64,000 nucleotides of DNA from Terriglobia bacterium (GTDB lineage: Bacteria; Acidobacteriota; Terriglobia; Acidiferrales; UBA7541), in the NCBI GenBank assembly GCA_020073705.1, contig JAIQES010000015.1, positions 1-64,000 of the forward strand, written 5' to 3'. How positions within the stretch are numbered: position 1 is the stretch's first letter; each line of letters begins with the position of its first letter. The translations under genes were made by a program, and so were the position numbers. The notes below the pieces were generated by a model. The model was not told where the DNA came from, made no database searches, and saw only the letters and a list, made by a program, of their open reading frames with translations. Shown in pieces: positions 25,582 through 35,467 of the stretch.

Positions 25582-25610
25582 GCGGGAAAATAGTAGAAAT
25601 AGTTTTCCGC
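25582..25610. promoter_or_regulatory. Conserved upstream inverted repeat (candidate enhancer site)
   Basis: GCGGGAAAA and TTTTCCGC flank an 11-base TAGTAGAAATA-type centre. A close copy (GCGGGCAAATAGTAG onward) lies at 50422-50450. Both end 110-114 bases before a -24/-12 promoter, where enhancer-binding proteins of sigma-54 promoters usually bind. Further similarity (TTAACCCCTGNATTT) occurs between site and promoter in both places. Confidence 0.5.
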
Positions 25611-25719
25611 AAAGTGCCTGAGCGGTTCGAGAGTGATCTGCTAATGCTTGACCGAACTGGCCAATTTAGGGTTAACCCCTGCATTTGCAATAACTGGAGG
25701 TCCTACCAATTTCCCAAAT

Positions 25720-25735
25720 TGGCAGCCTGATTGCA
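25720..25735 (+). promoter_or_regulatory. Sigma-54 type promoter of the 20-kb central operon
   Basis: TGGCAG-CCTGA-TTGCA matches the -24/-12 consensus with correct spacing. It precedes a run of genes from 25893 to 45525 with gaps mostly under 60 bases (largest about 135), probably one very long transcript. An ops-like element follows at 25771. Confidence 0.77.
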
Positions 25736-25770
25736 CCATAAAAACTATGTTTTGGCCATATTAGTTTAAT

Positions 25771-25783
25771 GGCGGTAGCTTAT
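25771..25783 (+). promoter_or_regulatory. ops/JUMPstart-like element 2
   Basis: TTTAAT-GGCGGTAGCTTAT-GTAAACC; the core is identical to element 1 over 13 bases and extends on both sides (TTAAT before, TA and CC after). It lies 37 bases after the -12 GC and 109 bases before the first start codon of the longest operon. Confidence 0.77.
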
Positions 25784-25892
25784 GTAAACCGATTTTCGGC
25801 CTCCGCTTCTCAAAATCGACAATGGTAGCCGATTCACCTGATCACTCTAGCATCGGGAAAACCCTACCAACCCGCTTATTTCCAGCAAGCTT

Positions 25893-26951
25893 ATGCAAAT
25901 GAAGATTATGACCATCGTAGGGGCGCGGCCTCAGTTTATCAAGGCTGCGGCGGTAAGCCGGGAACTGCGGAAACGGCACCAGGAGATATTGGTGCATACG
26001 GGACAGCACTATGACTATGAAATGTCCGGCATATTCTTTGACGGGCTGGAGATATCGCCGCCCGATGTGAACTTGAATGTCGGCTCTGGTTCACATGGAA
26101 CCCAAACCGGCGCCATGCTCCAGGGAATTGAACATCTGTTGCTTGCTGAACGGCCGGACTGGCTCCTCGTGTATGGCGATACGAACTCCACTCTAGCCGG
26201 CGCCCTGGCCGCCTCAAAACTGTCCGTGCCCATAGTCCACATCGAAGCCGGACTGCGAAGTTTCAATCGTTGTATGCCGGAAGAGATCAACCGCGTCGTG
26301 GCGGATCATCTGTCGAACCTGCTGCTTTGCCCGAGCGACACGGCCGTCAGTAACCTGGCTGCTGAAGGCATTTCGCGAAACGTGCGCGTCGTCGGCGATG
26401 TAATGCTGGACGTCCTGAACTGGGCCAGAGCACGCGCGGGCGCAAAACCGCCTGAAATTCTGAACCGCCTTGGCTTGAAGAGGAACGCTTACTTGCTGGC
26501 GACTGTGCACCGCAGCGAAAACACGGATGATCTGGCGCGGCTTTCGCACATTCTGAATGCGTTTAATTCTCTCGACGAACCGATAGTCTTCCCTGTTCAT
26601 CCGCGTGCGCGCAAAGCCATCTCCGGGGCGGATTGCCGGCTGAAACCTCACGTCCACTTGATCGATCCTGTGGGCTACCTCGACATGATAAGCCTGACAG
26701 GCTCCGCACGGTTGGTTCTTACAGACTCGGGCGGTTTGCAGAAGGAGGCTTATTGGTTGGGTGTGCCTTGCCTCACACTGCGGGATGAAACGGAATGGGT
26801 GGAGACTGTGGAAGCGGGCTGGAATACTTTGGTGGGATCTGACACGGAGAGAATTGTCGCGACGGTGCATTCATTTGCTCCCATTAATTCCCATCCGGCT
26901 CTTTACGGAGACGGACGGGCAGCGGCCAGGTGCGTTGATTTACTGGAGTAA
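25893..26951 (+). CDS. UDP-GlcNAc 2-epimerase family enzyme (WecB/WbpI type)
   Basis: This 352-residue epimerase has IVGARPQFIKAAAV at the N terminus, VYGDTNSTLAGALAA, VHIEAGLRSFNRCMPEEINR, ATVHRSENTDD and LTDSGGLQKEAYWLGVPCLTLRDETEW, all hallmarks of the non-hydrolysing UDP-GlcNAc 2-epimerases. Beside two WbpB/D/E sets it is best read as the WbpI-type enzyme that turns UDP-2,3-diacetamido glucuronic acid into the manno form. Standard WecB activity cannot be excluded. It is the first gene after a sigma-54 promoter and ops-like element. No strong ribosome site was seen; an ATG 6 bases downstream is possible. Confidence 0.92.
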   Translation: MQMKIMTIVGARPQFIKAAAVSRELRKRHQEILVHTGQHYDYEMSGIFFDGLEISPPDVNLNVGSGSHGTQTGAMLQGIEHLLLAERPDWLLVYGDTNSTLAGALAASKLSVPIVHIEAGLRSFNRCMPEEINRVVADHLSNLLLCPSDTAVSNLAAEGISRNVRVVGDVMLDVLNWARARAGAKPPEILNRLGLKRNAYLLATVHRSENTDDLARLSHILNAFNSLDEPIVFPVHPRARKAISGADCRLKPHVHLIDPVGYLDMISLTGSARLVLTDSGGLQKEAYWLGVPCLTLRDETEWVETVEAGWNTLVGSDTERIVATVHSFAPINSHPALYGDGRAAARCVDLLE

Positions 26952-26972
26952 GTCCCCGAAAGGAAAGAATCC

Positions 26973-28703
26973 ATGCGAAACGGAACAAATGGCGCGTCAA
27001 CAAACGGAAGGTCCAAGGTCAACGTAGCGGTCGTCGGCGTCGGTTACTGGGGCAAGAATCTCGCTCGGAATTTTCATGAACTTGGCGCACTAGGAGTACT
27101 CTGCGACGCGGAAAGATCGGTCGAGGCGGCGTGCAAAGACCGTTACGAGGGTATCAAGTTCTGCTCAGAATTCACGGAGGTCCTCCGCGATACTTCTGTC
27201 CACGCCGTGGTGTTGGCCACGCCCGCAGTGAGCCACTATGAAATGGCCAAGGCAGCGCTTGAAGCCGGGAAGGACGTTCTCGTCGAGAAGCCATTGGCTG
27301 TTGACGTGACGCACGGTGAAGACCTCGTAAAACTTGCCGAGGCTAAACACCGAATCCTGATGGTGGGTCACATTCTCCGGTATCATCCTGCAATCCTACA
27401 ATTGCAGAAGCTGATTCATGACGGCGCTCTTGGAAAGATCAGCTATTTATATTCCAATCGTTTGAACATCGGGAAAATACGGAGTGAGGAGAATATTCTC
27501 TGGAGCTTTGCCCCACACGATATCTCCGTGGTGCTGTCACTCCTCAATGAAATGCCGACTCGCGTTACTTGCCAGGGCGGTGCTTATCTGAATCGCGACA
27601 TTCCCGATGTCACCTTGAGTCACTTCGACTTCCCAAGCGGAGTCCAGGCCCACATTTTCGTCAGCTGGTTACATCCGATCAAAGAGCAACGACTCGTGGT
27701 TGTTGGATCGGAGAAGATGGCCGTTTTCGATGACACAGCGGAACATAAACTTGTTCTGTACCCTCATAAAGTCGAGTGGATAAATCGAATCCCGACTGCG
27801 GTTAAGGCGAAGGGCGAAATCGTCGATTTGGAGGATCAGGAACCACTACGGGCGGAATGTCAGCACTTCCTCGACTGTGTGGAGTCCAGAACTTCTCCCG
27901 TGAGCAACGGCGCGGAAGGACTCCGGGTCTTGCGAGTATTGGATGCCTGTCAACGTGCGCTGGTGAACGGAGGAATTACTCTAGAACCGTCCAACTCTAA
28001 ACCCGAACCGGAGAAAGAACAACTGCCTTACTTCGCGCACGAATCCGCCTATGTGGACAAAGGGGCTGAGATTGGCGCCGGCACAAAGATCTGGCATTTC
28101 TCTCACGTCATGAAAGGCGCCCGAATCGGGGAGCGCAGCGTCATCGGCCAAAACGTGAACGTCGACGCCGGAACAACGATCGGAAACAACGTCAAGATTC
28201 AAAACAATGTTTCGGTTTATACCGGCGTGGTGATTGAAGATGACGTGTTTCTCGGTCCTTCATGTGTCTTGACAAACGTCACGAATCCCCGGTCGCAGGT
28301 AAACAGACACTCCTTGTACGAGACCACGTTGTTGAAGCGCGGGTGTACGATTGGCGCCAATGCGACTATCGTCTGCGGAGTCACGATTGGGCGCTACGCG
28401 TTCGTCGGTGCTGGCGCGGTGGTCACCAAGAACGTGCCCGATTTTGCATTGGTCGTCGGGAATCCAGCCCGCCAAGTGGGGTGGGTGAGTCGTCATGGGC
28501 ACCGACTCGAGTCGCCCGATTCGAATGGGGTGATGGTGTGCGCAGAGAGTGGCTACCGTTACCAGGAAAGCGCGCCCGGCGTTCTGCGGTGTTTGGATTT
28601 GAATGAAGAAGCGCCGCTGCCGGCGGAACTGAGCAAGGGCACCAAGTCCTACAGACAATTGAAAGAGGAGGCTAAGTATGTTGGTACCGCTACTCGATCT
28701 TAA
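26973..28703 (+). CDS. Fused WbpB-like oxidoreductase and WbpD-like acetyltransferase
   Basis: This 576-residue protein joins two enzymes. Residues about 15-335 form a Gfo/Idh/MocA oxidoreductase ([44 protein letters not shown]). Residues about 355-500 form a left-handed beta-helix ([61 protein letters not shown]). A C-terminal tail carries a short Cys-containing segment ([21 protein letters not shown]). The fusion couples oxidation and N-acetylation of a uronic acid sugar with amination by the next gene, whose start overlaps by 26 bases. AAAGGAAAG precedes the ATG. Confidence 0.92.
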   Translation: MRNGTNGASTNGRSKVNVAVVGVGYWGKNLARNFHELGALGVLCDAERSVEAACKDRYEGIKFCSEFTEVLRDTSVHAVVLATPAVSHYEMAKAALEAGKDVLVEKPLAVDVTHGEDLVKLAEAKHRILMVGHILRYHPAILQLQKLIHDGALGKISYLYSNRLNIGKIRSEENILWSFAPHDISVVLSLLNEMPTRVTCQGGAYLNRDIPDVTLSHFDFPSGVQAHIFVSWLHPIKEQRLVVVGSEKMAVFDDTAEHKLVLYPHKVEWINRIPTAVKAKGEIVDLEDQEPLRAECQHFLDCVESRTSPVSNGAEGLRVLRVLDACQRALVNGGITLEPSNSKPEPEKEQLPYFAHESAYVDKGAEIGAGTKIWHFSHVMKGARIGERSVIGQNVNVDAGTTIGNNVKIQNNVSVYTGVVIEDDVFLGPSCVLTNVTNPRSQVNRHSLYETTLLKRGCTIGANATIVCGVTIGRYAFVGAGAVVTKNVPDFALVVGNPARQVGWVSRHGHRLESPDSNGVMVCAESGYRYQESAPGVLRCLDLNEEAPLPAELSKGTKSYRQLKEEAKYVGTATRS

Positions 28704-29862
28704 GGCGCAGTACGCGACAATTAAAGCCGAGGTCCATGCTGCGATCGCAGAGGTAATGGAGTCCCAGCACTTTATCTTGGGACCGAAAGTGGAAGAGTGC
28801 GAGAAGGCGATCGCGTACTACAGCGGCAGCTCATACGCAATCGGGGTTTCGTCGGGTAGCGATGCCCTGTTGGCCTGTCTGATGGCCGAAAACATTGGCC
28901 CCGGCGATGAAGTGATCACCACTCCGTACACATTTTTTGCCACGGTCGGTGCCATTGCCCGCCTGGGAGCCACTCCCGTGTTCGTTGACATCGACCCATT
29001 GACCTACAACATAGATGTATCCCAGATTTCTTCCAAGGTGACCTCCAGAACCCGTGCGATCATCCCGGTGCACCTGTACGGCCAAATGGCCGATATGGAG
29101 GCTGTGATGGCCGTGGCTGAGAAATACGGGCTCGTCGTCATCGAAGATGCCGCCCAAGCGATCGGCGCAGAGTACAAGGGCCGGCGGGCCGGTAGCATCG
29201 GAAACTACGGATGTTTTTCGTTCTTCCCTTCAAAGAACCTCGGAGCCGCCGGCGATGGGGGGATGGTCGTCACCAACGACGCTCAGCGTGCGGAAAGGCT
29301 GAAGTGCCTGCGCGGTCACGGCTCCAAACCGAAATACCATCACAAGATTGTTGGCGGCAATTTCCGGCTCGACGCCATCCAGGCGGCCATTGTATCGGCG
29401 AAGCTGCCTCACCTTGACAAATGGACTGCGGCCCGTCAACGCAACGCGAAAATGTACGACAAGCTCTTCTCAGGAGCGGGAGTGGCGATGAATGCAAGTG
29501 GATCAGGACACGTTGGGTTGCCTAGAGTCGTCATGAACCGGCACATATTCAACCAATACGTGATTCGTGTTTCACGCCGCGACGAGTTGCAGGCCGCATT
29601 GAAGAAGCGAGGGATAGGCACCGAGGTCTATTACCCCGTTCCCATGCACGTGCAAGAGTGCTTTGCTTATTTGGGGAAAAAGGCTGGTTCGTTCCCCGAA
29701 AGCGAGCGGGCAGCCAGAGAGACATTAGCGCTTCCCATTTATCCGGAGCTCTCTGAAGCGCAACTTTGCTATGTGGTTGAGTGCGTCTGCGATTTCTTTG
29801 CTGCGGGAGCATCTTCCAACCAGACCGCCCCAGAGGCCGTGGGATCTCAATTAAAGCGTTGA
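28678..29862 (+). CDS. DegT/DnrJ/EryC1/StrS aminotransferase, WbpE-like (copy 2)
   Basis: This 394-residue PLP aminotransferase has [59 protein letters not shown] and [22 protein letters not shown] (PLP Lys in PSKNLG). It overlaps the fused WbpB-WbpD gene by 26 bases, with GAGGAG inside that gene before its ATG. It completes the second set for a diacetamido uronic acid. It is clearly diverged from copy 1. The two may serve different 3-keto sugars, or one may be a remnant of locus mixing. Confidence 0.93.
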   Translation: MLVPLLDLKAQYATIKAEVHAAIAEVMESQHFILGPKVEECEKAIAYYSGSSYAIGVSSGSDALLACLMAENIGPGDEVITTPYTFFATVGAIARLGATPVFVDIDPLTYNIDVSQISSKVTSRTRAIIPVHLYGQMADMEAVMAVAEKYGLVVIEDAAQAIGAEYKGRRAGSIGNYGCFSFFPSKNLGAAGDGGMVVTNDAQRAERLKCLRGHGSKPKYHHKIVGGNFRLDAIQAAIVSAKLPHLDKWTAARQRNAKMYDKLFSGAGVAMNASGSGHVGLPRVVMNRHIFNQYVIRVSRRDELQAALKKRGIGTEVYYPVPMHVQECFAYLGKKAGSFPESERAARETLALPIYPELSEAQLCYVVECVCDFFAAGASSNQTAPEAVGSQLKR

Positions 29863-29866
29863 TTCA

Positions 29867-31579
29867 ATGATCGGGGTCATTGCCAAGGCAGGTCAGGCGT
29901 CGGTTGTCGAGGAGTTTTTTGAACTCTTCAAGACACCTTGGGAGTTCTACGAGCAAGGGCGATCGTACGACACGGTTGTTGCCACTATTGATGACATTCC
30001 CGAGGTTAATGCCAAATTACTGGTCGTCTATGGCTCAGAAACAAAGAGCACTGACGTACCAGCCGGCATCAAGGTGTGTTCACGAGGCAACGGCGGATCG
30101 CTTAACTACCAGGGAGTTAACCTTCCAATATACGGCGACTGGGCGACGTTTAGCGAAGAAGGCCCCGGCATCCTGCCTTCTGGGATTTCTTCCAGAATGG
30201 CAGGGATTCGTACATCGGTTGCCGGCACTGCCATGATTCGGCTTGGATATGATTTGTTTCAGGAAGTTGAGCATCTGCTTACGGCTGGTCAACCCGTCGA
30301 GCACGCGCACGTTTCGACGCTTGATATCCATGTCAGTGTGCTAAGGGATTCGATCGTGAGGGAAGGGATTCCTCTCCTAGAGATTCCACCTGCGCCCGAA
30401 GGTCACAGCTTTATTGTCTGCCTGACTCACGATATTGATTTCATAGGGATTCGAAACCATAGATTTGATCACACGATGTGGGGATTCCTCTATCGTTCGA
30501 CGATTGGGGCCATTCACAATTTTGTCCGGCGAAGGATTTCGGTCAGGCGTCTTCTTGAGATTTGGCGTGCAGCCGCATCACTCCCGTTCGTATACCTTGG
30601 CTGGACGAAAGACTTCTGGAGCCCGTTTGAGTGGTACCTGCGCGTTGAACACAAATTGCCTGCGACATACTTTTTGATTCCCTTCAAGCAGCGTGCTGGT
30701 GAGTGTGTGCCGGGCCGCCACGCGTCTCGCCGGGCAACCGCCTATGATGTGGGAGATCTCCTTGAGTGGGCAGAAAAACTCAGGAGTGAAGGATGTGAAT
30801 TGGGGGTCCACGGAATTGATGCCTGGCACAGCATTGAGAAAGGGCGCGCTGAATTAGCTAGAATCGCGGAAGTCACGGGGGAGCCTGAGACCGGCATCCG
30901 GGTGCACTGGTTGCTGCAAGATTCGAACACGCCGTCTGTGTTGGAAAAGAGCGGCTACGCTTATGACTCGACCGCGGGGTACAACGAAACCATCGGGTAC
31001 CGCAGCGGAACCACACAGGTGTTCCGTCCCCTGCGAGTAGAATCCCTCCTTGAACTTCCGATGCACATCCAGGATGGGGCTTTGTTTTACCGGGGCAGAC
31101 TCGACCTGCCGGAGTCAGAAGCTGGAAGCCGCTGTGAGGAGTTAGTGAAGAACGCAGGCTTATATGGTGGAGTTCTCACAATCCTTTGGCACGACAGAAG
31201 CCACGGTCCGGAACGATTCTGGGGCGATTTCTATGTCCGATTTGTGGAATCACTAAAATGTACTGACGCGTGGTTCGCTACTGGAACGCAGGCGGTCGGA
31301 TGGTTTAGGAAGCGGCGAAACGTGCGGTTTTCTCGAATCTCGAATGGCAATGGTGCACGAATCGTACTCGATTGTGAAAAAGACAAGCCCTCACCGGCAA
31401 TGCGTCTGAGAGTTTATCGTCGGTCGACGGGAACCACCGATGGACAAAATTTCTGCGATGCTGCAACGACATTTTCAGATGTCCCATGGAGTGGGACGAA
31501 GGTTGCAGAATTCGACTCCTCGCGCGGCAGAACCAAAGAAATACAGATTGGACCAGCCGTTTTCGAGGCTTGCCGATGA
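29867..31579 (+). CDS. Polysaccharide deacetylase-like (CE4/NodB-fold) protein
   Basis: This 570-residue protein has no signal peptide. Residues about 180-470 form a NodB-like domain: FIVCLTHDIDF (metal-binding Asp motif, equivalent to TFDD), ATYFLIPF, CELGVHGIDAWHS (HxxxxH), YDSTAGYNETIGYR and TILWHDRS near the end. The N-terminal 170 residues (IYGDWATFSEEG and so on) and the C-terminal 100 residues are unlike anything I recognise. Cytosolic location with polysaccharide genes suggests deacetylation of a lipid-linked or nucleotide sugar, or of a small precursor. It follows the aminotransferase by 4 bases and overlaps the next glycosyltransferase as ATGA. Confidence 0.75.
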   Translation: MIGVIAKAGQASVVEEFFELFKTPWEFYEQGRSYDTVVATIDDIPEVNAKLLVVYGSETKSTDVPAGIKVCSRGNGGSLNYQGVNLPIYGDWATFSEEGPGILPSGISSRMAGIRTSVAGTAMIRLGYDLFQEVEHLLTAGQPVEHAHVSTLDIHVSVLRDSIVREGIPLLEIPPAPEGHSFIVCLTHDIDFIGIRNHRFDHTMWGFLYRSTIGAIHNFVRRRISVRRLLEIWRAAASLPFVYLGWTKDFWSPFEWYLRVEHKLPATYFLIPFKQRAGECVPGRHASRRATAYDVGDLLEWAEKLRSEGCELGVHGIDAWHSIEKGRAELARIAEVTGEPETGIRVHWLLQDSNTPSVLEKSGYAYDSTAGYNETIGYRSGTTQVFRPLRVESLLELPMHIQDGALFYRGRLDLPESEAGSRCEELVKNAGLYGGVLTILWHDRSHGPERFWGDFYVRFVESLKCTDAWFATGTQAVGWFRKRRNVRFSRISNGNGARIVLDCEKDKPSPAMRLRVYRRSTGTTDGQNFCDAATTFSDVPWSGTKVAEFDSSRGRTKEIQIGPAVFEACR

Positions 31580-32841
31580 AATCCATCTGCATTGTGGTCC
31601 AAAACGTATACGACATTGATGTGCGTGTCCGGCGAAAGGCCGAGGCACTGGTGTCTGCAGGGTACCTCGTGGATGTACTGGCGTTAGCTCCTGAAAATGG
31701 GAAAAGGGCGTACACACTTAACGGTGTGAATGTATACACCATCTCCTTGGGGAAAAAACGGGGCTCATTAGTCCGCTATTTCTACGAATATGCCGCATTC
31801 TTCCTGTGGACATTTATGCGTCTGCCGTTCTTGATGCGAAGAAAACACTATGCCGTCATTGACGTAAACACGTTACCTGACTTTCTTATCTTTGCCGCAA
31901 TTCCTGCCAGATGGATGGGCGCGAAGCTCATTCTAGATATGCACGAGATTACTCCTGAATTCTATATATCCAAGTATGGAATTGCGGGAAACTCGTGGCT
32001 GATTGGGCTCCTGAAGTATCTTGAAAAGATTAGTTTTGACTGTGCAGATTATGTGATCACCATCAATGAGCCAATCCTGGACCTTCTCGTCCGCCGTGGA
32101 CTGACTCGGTCAAAATCCGTCGTAGTCATGAACGCAGTTGACGACGCTAATTTCACGTCAGATGTGCGTTTACCTGCCGAAGAACAAGGTTCAAGCAAGT
32201 TTGTGATGATGTACCACGGGACCCTGACAAGGATCTACGGACTCGATATCGCTGTTGAGGCCTTCAGCATGGCGCACATCGATATGCCCGGAGCCGAGAT
32301 GTGGATTTTGGGGTCCGGTCCCGAAAAAAGCGTGCTCGAGGAGCTTGCTGAACAGCGTGGGTTAGCTTCAAAGGTTCGTCTCGTCGGACGAGTACCGGCA
32401 GAAGACATTCCTTCGTGGCTGAACAAGTGTGACGTTGGACTTCTACCGATCCGCCGTGACGTATTTCTAGATTTTGCCTTTCCCAACAAGCTACCCGAAT
32501 TCATCATCATGGGTAAAGCTGTTCTGATGTCACGTCTGGCAGCGATACGGCACTACTTTAGTGATGATGCGCTCGCCTTCAGTGAGCCGAATGATGCCGC
32601 GGATTTGGCCAAACAGATGGTTCGACTTTACGAAGATCGCCCCCTACGTGCACGACTGGCGACAAAGGCAAAGCAGGAATATGAGCCCATACGTTGGGAA
32701 CTGATGAAGCAGCGATACTTGAAACTCATCGAAGGCACAGAAGGTTCCATATCTGCCGTCGTCCAACGACCGAACCTCACCATAAAAAAAGCTGAGGCCA
32801 TCGAACAATCTCGCGAATCCGCCGAAGGTTCCAATCCTTGA
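31576..32841 (+). CDS. GT4-family glycosyltransferase
   Basis: This 421-residue protein is a GT-B fold glycosyltransferase. The N-terminal half has MKSICIVVQNVYDIDVRVRRKAEAL and LILDMHEITPEFYIS. The donor half has YHGTLTRIYGLDIAVEAF, VRLVGRVPAEDIPSWLNKCDVGLLPI and FPNKLPEFIIMGKAVLMS. These fit GT4-type retaining enzymes, although the usual E-x7-E motif is altered (FPNKLPEFIIMG). The short N-terminal hydrophobic stretch (AAFFLWTFMRLPFL) suggests membrane association. Start at the ATGA overlap is favoured over a 30-residue longer form inside the upstream gene. Confidence 0.88.
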   Translation: MKSICIVVQNVYDIDVRVRRKAEALVSAGYLVDVLALAPENGKRAYTLNGVNVYTISLGKKRGSLVRYFYEYAAFFLWTFMRLPFLMRRKHYAVIDVNTLPDFLIFAAIPARWMGAKLILDMHEITPEFYISKYGIAGNSWLIGLLKYLEKISFDCADYVITINEPILDLLVRRGLTRSKSVVVMNAVDDANFTSDVRLPAEEQGSSKFVMMYHGTLTRIYGLDIAVEAFSMAHIDMPGAEMWILGSGPEKSVLEELAEQRGLASKVRLVGRVPAEDIPSWLNKCDVGLLPIRRDVFLDFAFPNKLPEFIIMGKAVLMSRLAAIRHYFSDDALAFSEPNDAADLAKQMVRLYEDRPLRARLATKAKQEYEPIRWELMKQRYLKLIEGTEGSISAVVQRPNLTIKKAEAIEQSRESAEGSNP

Positions 32842-34250
32842 TCACCGCGACTCAGATGAAATTGGCCGAGAAGCACTTCGCTACCACAAACGAACTCTGG
32901 TCAGCAGTCGAAAAGTTCTGCGTCTGGCTCGATCAGTCTGAAGGCCTGAGCTACGATCCTTATGATGTTTTCGGGACACGATATGGGCGTTGGGCCCGGC
33001 GCCTTTATTATCGCAAGCATCCGCTTGGAGTCATCACGACGGCGCCGGTTATCCTCATGGAGGTGGTCTGCCCGGGGCTACGCGCACTCCTTGTCAACAA
33101 GGACCGGTTTCCCACAGCGGACGCTCAATTGTCGTTGGCGTTCTTGAATTTGTATGAGGCATGCCAGGAGCAGCCAAACGGCAACATGTCAGGGCACGCC
33201 AGCGAAGATCGGTCGCCGCTCTCCTGGCTCATCAAGGCCAAGGACCTCGCGAACGACCTCTTGAAGCAGAGCGTTCCAGGCTATAGCGGGTTTTGCTGGG
33301 GATATCCGTTTGATTGGCAGCACGTGAATGGGCTGATGCTGAAAGGCACCCCGCACATTACTGCGACGCCATATTGCTACGAGGTTTTCACGCGGCTATT
33401 TGACCTTACAGGTGAGAAACATTATCTGGAAATGGCGCATTCTATCGCGGGTTTTGTCTTTGACGACCTGAAGGATACGCCCACGGGAAACAATGCGGCA
33501 GCGTCCAGCTATACTCCACACGATCACAGCAAGGTCATCAATGCCAGCGCATACCGTGCGTTCGTACTCTTTGATGCTGCTCAGCGGTTTCAGGAGGAGA
33601 CTTACCGCGCGAAGGCGCAGAAGAACCTGCAGTTCATTCTGCAAACCCAGCGGCCGGATGGATCCTGGCTCTATGCCATTGACAGTCCTCCCGAAGCCTT
33701 CATTGACCATTTCCATACATGTTTTGTGTTGAAGAATCTTCACAAGATCAATTGCCATTTGCAGAGCGACGAGGTGAAGCGCGCCGTTCAGAACGGGTAC
33801 GAGTACTATCGGAAAGCTCTGTTCGATGGAGAGGACAATCCAAAGACCTATGCCGTGGCCCCACGTGTTGAGATCGTTCGCCTCGAGATGTACAACGTTG
33901 CCGAGGCGATTACGTTGGGAATTCTCCTAAGAAATGACATTCCGGAGGCATTCGCGCTGGCCAAGAGACTTGCTACGCGATTGATTACACAATACCAGCT
34001 TCCATCCGGGCACTGGGTTACGAGGATCTACCGTGGCGGGATTCGGCACACCGTGCCTTTCCTAAGATGGCCGCAGTCCCAGTTGTTTCTAGCTGTCACG
34101 AACCTTCTGCTTGCGCTGGAACAAAGTGAACGAATGGCGAATTACAACAGTAATCGGGAGGATCGCTACCCTATCGGTGCGCCCTGCGCAACGTCGCCCG
34201 TAGGCCGTCGGCCTTCCCAGAATGAACTAAATAAGCAGAGTTGCAAGTAA
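32838..34250 (+). CDS. Alpha/alpha-toroid protein of the polysaccharide locus, function unknown
   Basis: This 470-residue protein is helical with repeated hairpins of the six-hairpin toroid type: SWLIKAKDLANDLL, YCYEVFTRLFDLTGEKHYLEMAHSIAGFVFDDL, YRAKAQKNLQFILQTQRPDGSWLYA and ALAKRLATRLITQYQLPSGHWVTRIYRGG. Such folds occur in unsaturated glucuronyl hydrolases, epimerases and lyases. QRPDGSW also recalls terpene cyclase-like toroids. No signal peptide is present, so it acts in the cytosol. The start appears to be TTG (TTGA overlap) with GAAGG upstream; an ATG 18 bases later is an alternative. Substrate and reaction are not evident. Confidence 0.72.
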   Translation: MITATQMKLAEKHFATTNELWSAVEKFCVWLDQSEGLSYDPYDVFGTRYGRWARRLYYRKHPLGVITTAPVILMEVVCPGLRALLVNKDRFPTADAQLSLAFLNLYEACQEQPNGNMSGHASEDRSPLSWLIKAKDLANDLLKQSVPGYSGFCWGYPFDWQHVNGLMLKGTPHITATPYCYEVFTRLFDLTGEKHYLEMAHSIAGFVFDDLKDTPTGNNAAASSYTPHDHSKVINASAYRAFVLFDAAQRFQEETYRAKAQKNLQFILQTQRPDGSWLYAIDSPPEAFIDHFHTCFVLKNLHKINCHLQSDEVKRAVQNGYEYYRKALFDGEDNPKTYAVAPRVEIVRLEMYNVAEAITLGILLRNDIPEAFALAKRLATRLITQYQLPSGHWVTRIYRGGIRHTVPFLRWPQSQLFLAVTNLLLALEQSERMANYNSNREDRYPIGAPCATSPVGRRPSQNELNKQSCK

Positions 34251-34270
34251 TGCCGAATGACAGGGGATCC

Positions 34271-35347
34271 ATGAAAAAAGTTCTGCTCATCTCTAACCGG
34301 GTGATGCACTATCGGGTATCGACCTACAATTATTTCCACAGGAGATTTCGCGAGTCAGGCTTCGAGTTTTCGGTCATTGCAGACTGTCTCCAAAAGCAAA
34401 ACCAAATACTTCCCGAGTTTGAGTTGCGCGAGTTGCCATTGAATTTTTTAAAGTATAGAAAGGCCATTGTTGACGCACAGCCGGATGCGGTGATTCTGTT
34501 TCTTTGGATGAAAGACTTGATTACATGGCCGCTGATACATTGGCTCAAGCTGCGCAAGATCCCTTTCGCATGGTGGACGAAGGGAGGGAATTGGGACGCT
34601 AGGGAGAGTAGGCTACGCTATCAATTATCCAACTACGTGCATGCTATGAGCGATGCCCTGATTCTTTACTCAGCATCCTGCCGGGAGCTTGTCAAGCCTG
34701 GCCTTCGGTCGAAATCGTTTGTGGCCAACAACACCATTAACTTCAGTGATTTTCCGGCCGTACATGAGAGCAAGGAAGAGATCAAGAAGGAGTTTGGAAT
34801 CCCGTTTGAGAAGGTGGTGATTTTCATTGGGCGGATGGGGGTGGAGAAAGGGAGAAAACGCGTTGATCACCTCATTGACATTTTCCGGGGCCTGGATCGC
34901 AAGGATATTGGCCTAGTGCTAGTGGGTTCTGGTTTGGGCGAGGAGTTGAAAGCACGGATGAATCCTCGGAACACGCTCTACCTCGGTGAGGTCCATGATG
35001 CACAGAACTTGCGAATTAGCAAACTGTGCAAAATGGCGGACGTATGTGCTATCCCGGGCCATGTAGGCCTGGGATTAAACCAGGCTCTATACTGGGGATT
35101 ACCGGTGGTCACCGAGGAGTGCGATCAACCGCCAGAGATCTCCTATCTGAAGCCCGGTCGAAACGGGTTCGTTGTTCCTCATAATGACCTGGCGTCCCTG
35201 CAGGATCGAATGCTCTATTTGCTGGATAACGATCGTGTGCGAGCCGATTTCTCCAGGCATGCTCGCGAAGACATTCTCAACGAGGCTTCCATTGAAGGGA
35301 TGTTCTGCGGCTTCAAGGATTGCGTGAACTACTTAACGCAACGGTAG
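34271..35347 (+). CDS. GT4-type glycosyltransferase
   Basis: This 358-residue GT-B glycosyltransferase starts KKVLLISNRVMHYRVSTYNYF and has VVIFIGRMGVEKGRKRVDHLIDIFRGL, LVLVGSGLGEELKAR and PGHVGLGLNQALYWGLPVVTEECDQPPEISYLKPGRNGFVV, the donor-binding part of GT4 enzymes. The first half contains a hydrophobic patch (ITWPLIHWLKLRKIPFAWW) that could touch the membrane. Of three possible starts, the ATG at 34271 has AGGGG 5 bases upstream and begins at the first beta strand. It follows the toroid gene by 20 bases. Confidence 0.88.
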   Translation: MKKVLLISNRVMHYRVSTYNYFHRRFRESGFEFSVIADCLQKQNQILPEFELRELPLNFLKYRKAIVDAQPDAVILFLWMKDLITWPLIHWLKLRKIPFAWWTKGGNWDARESRLRYQLSNYVHAMSDALILYSASCRELVKPGLRSKSFVANNTINFSDFPAVHESKEEIKKEFGIPFEKVVIFIGRMGVEKGRKRVDHLIDIFRGLDRKDIGLVLVGSGLGEELKARMNPRNTLYLGEVHDAQNLRISKLCKMADVCAIPGHVGLGLNQALYWGLPVVTEECDQPPEISYLKPGRNGFVVPHNDLASLQDRMLYLLDNDRVRADFSRHAREDILNEASIEGMFCGFKDCVNYLTQR

Positions 35348-35467
35348 ACTTTTTGCAATCACTTGCTCGCTGTGGCCTTATCCTGCCGCTGGAGAACCGT
35401 CGATCAGTAAGTTTGCTAAAAGTTTCAGACTAGGAGTGGCGGCACACCGTGCTTGCGATCAGATGCA

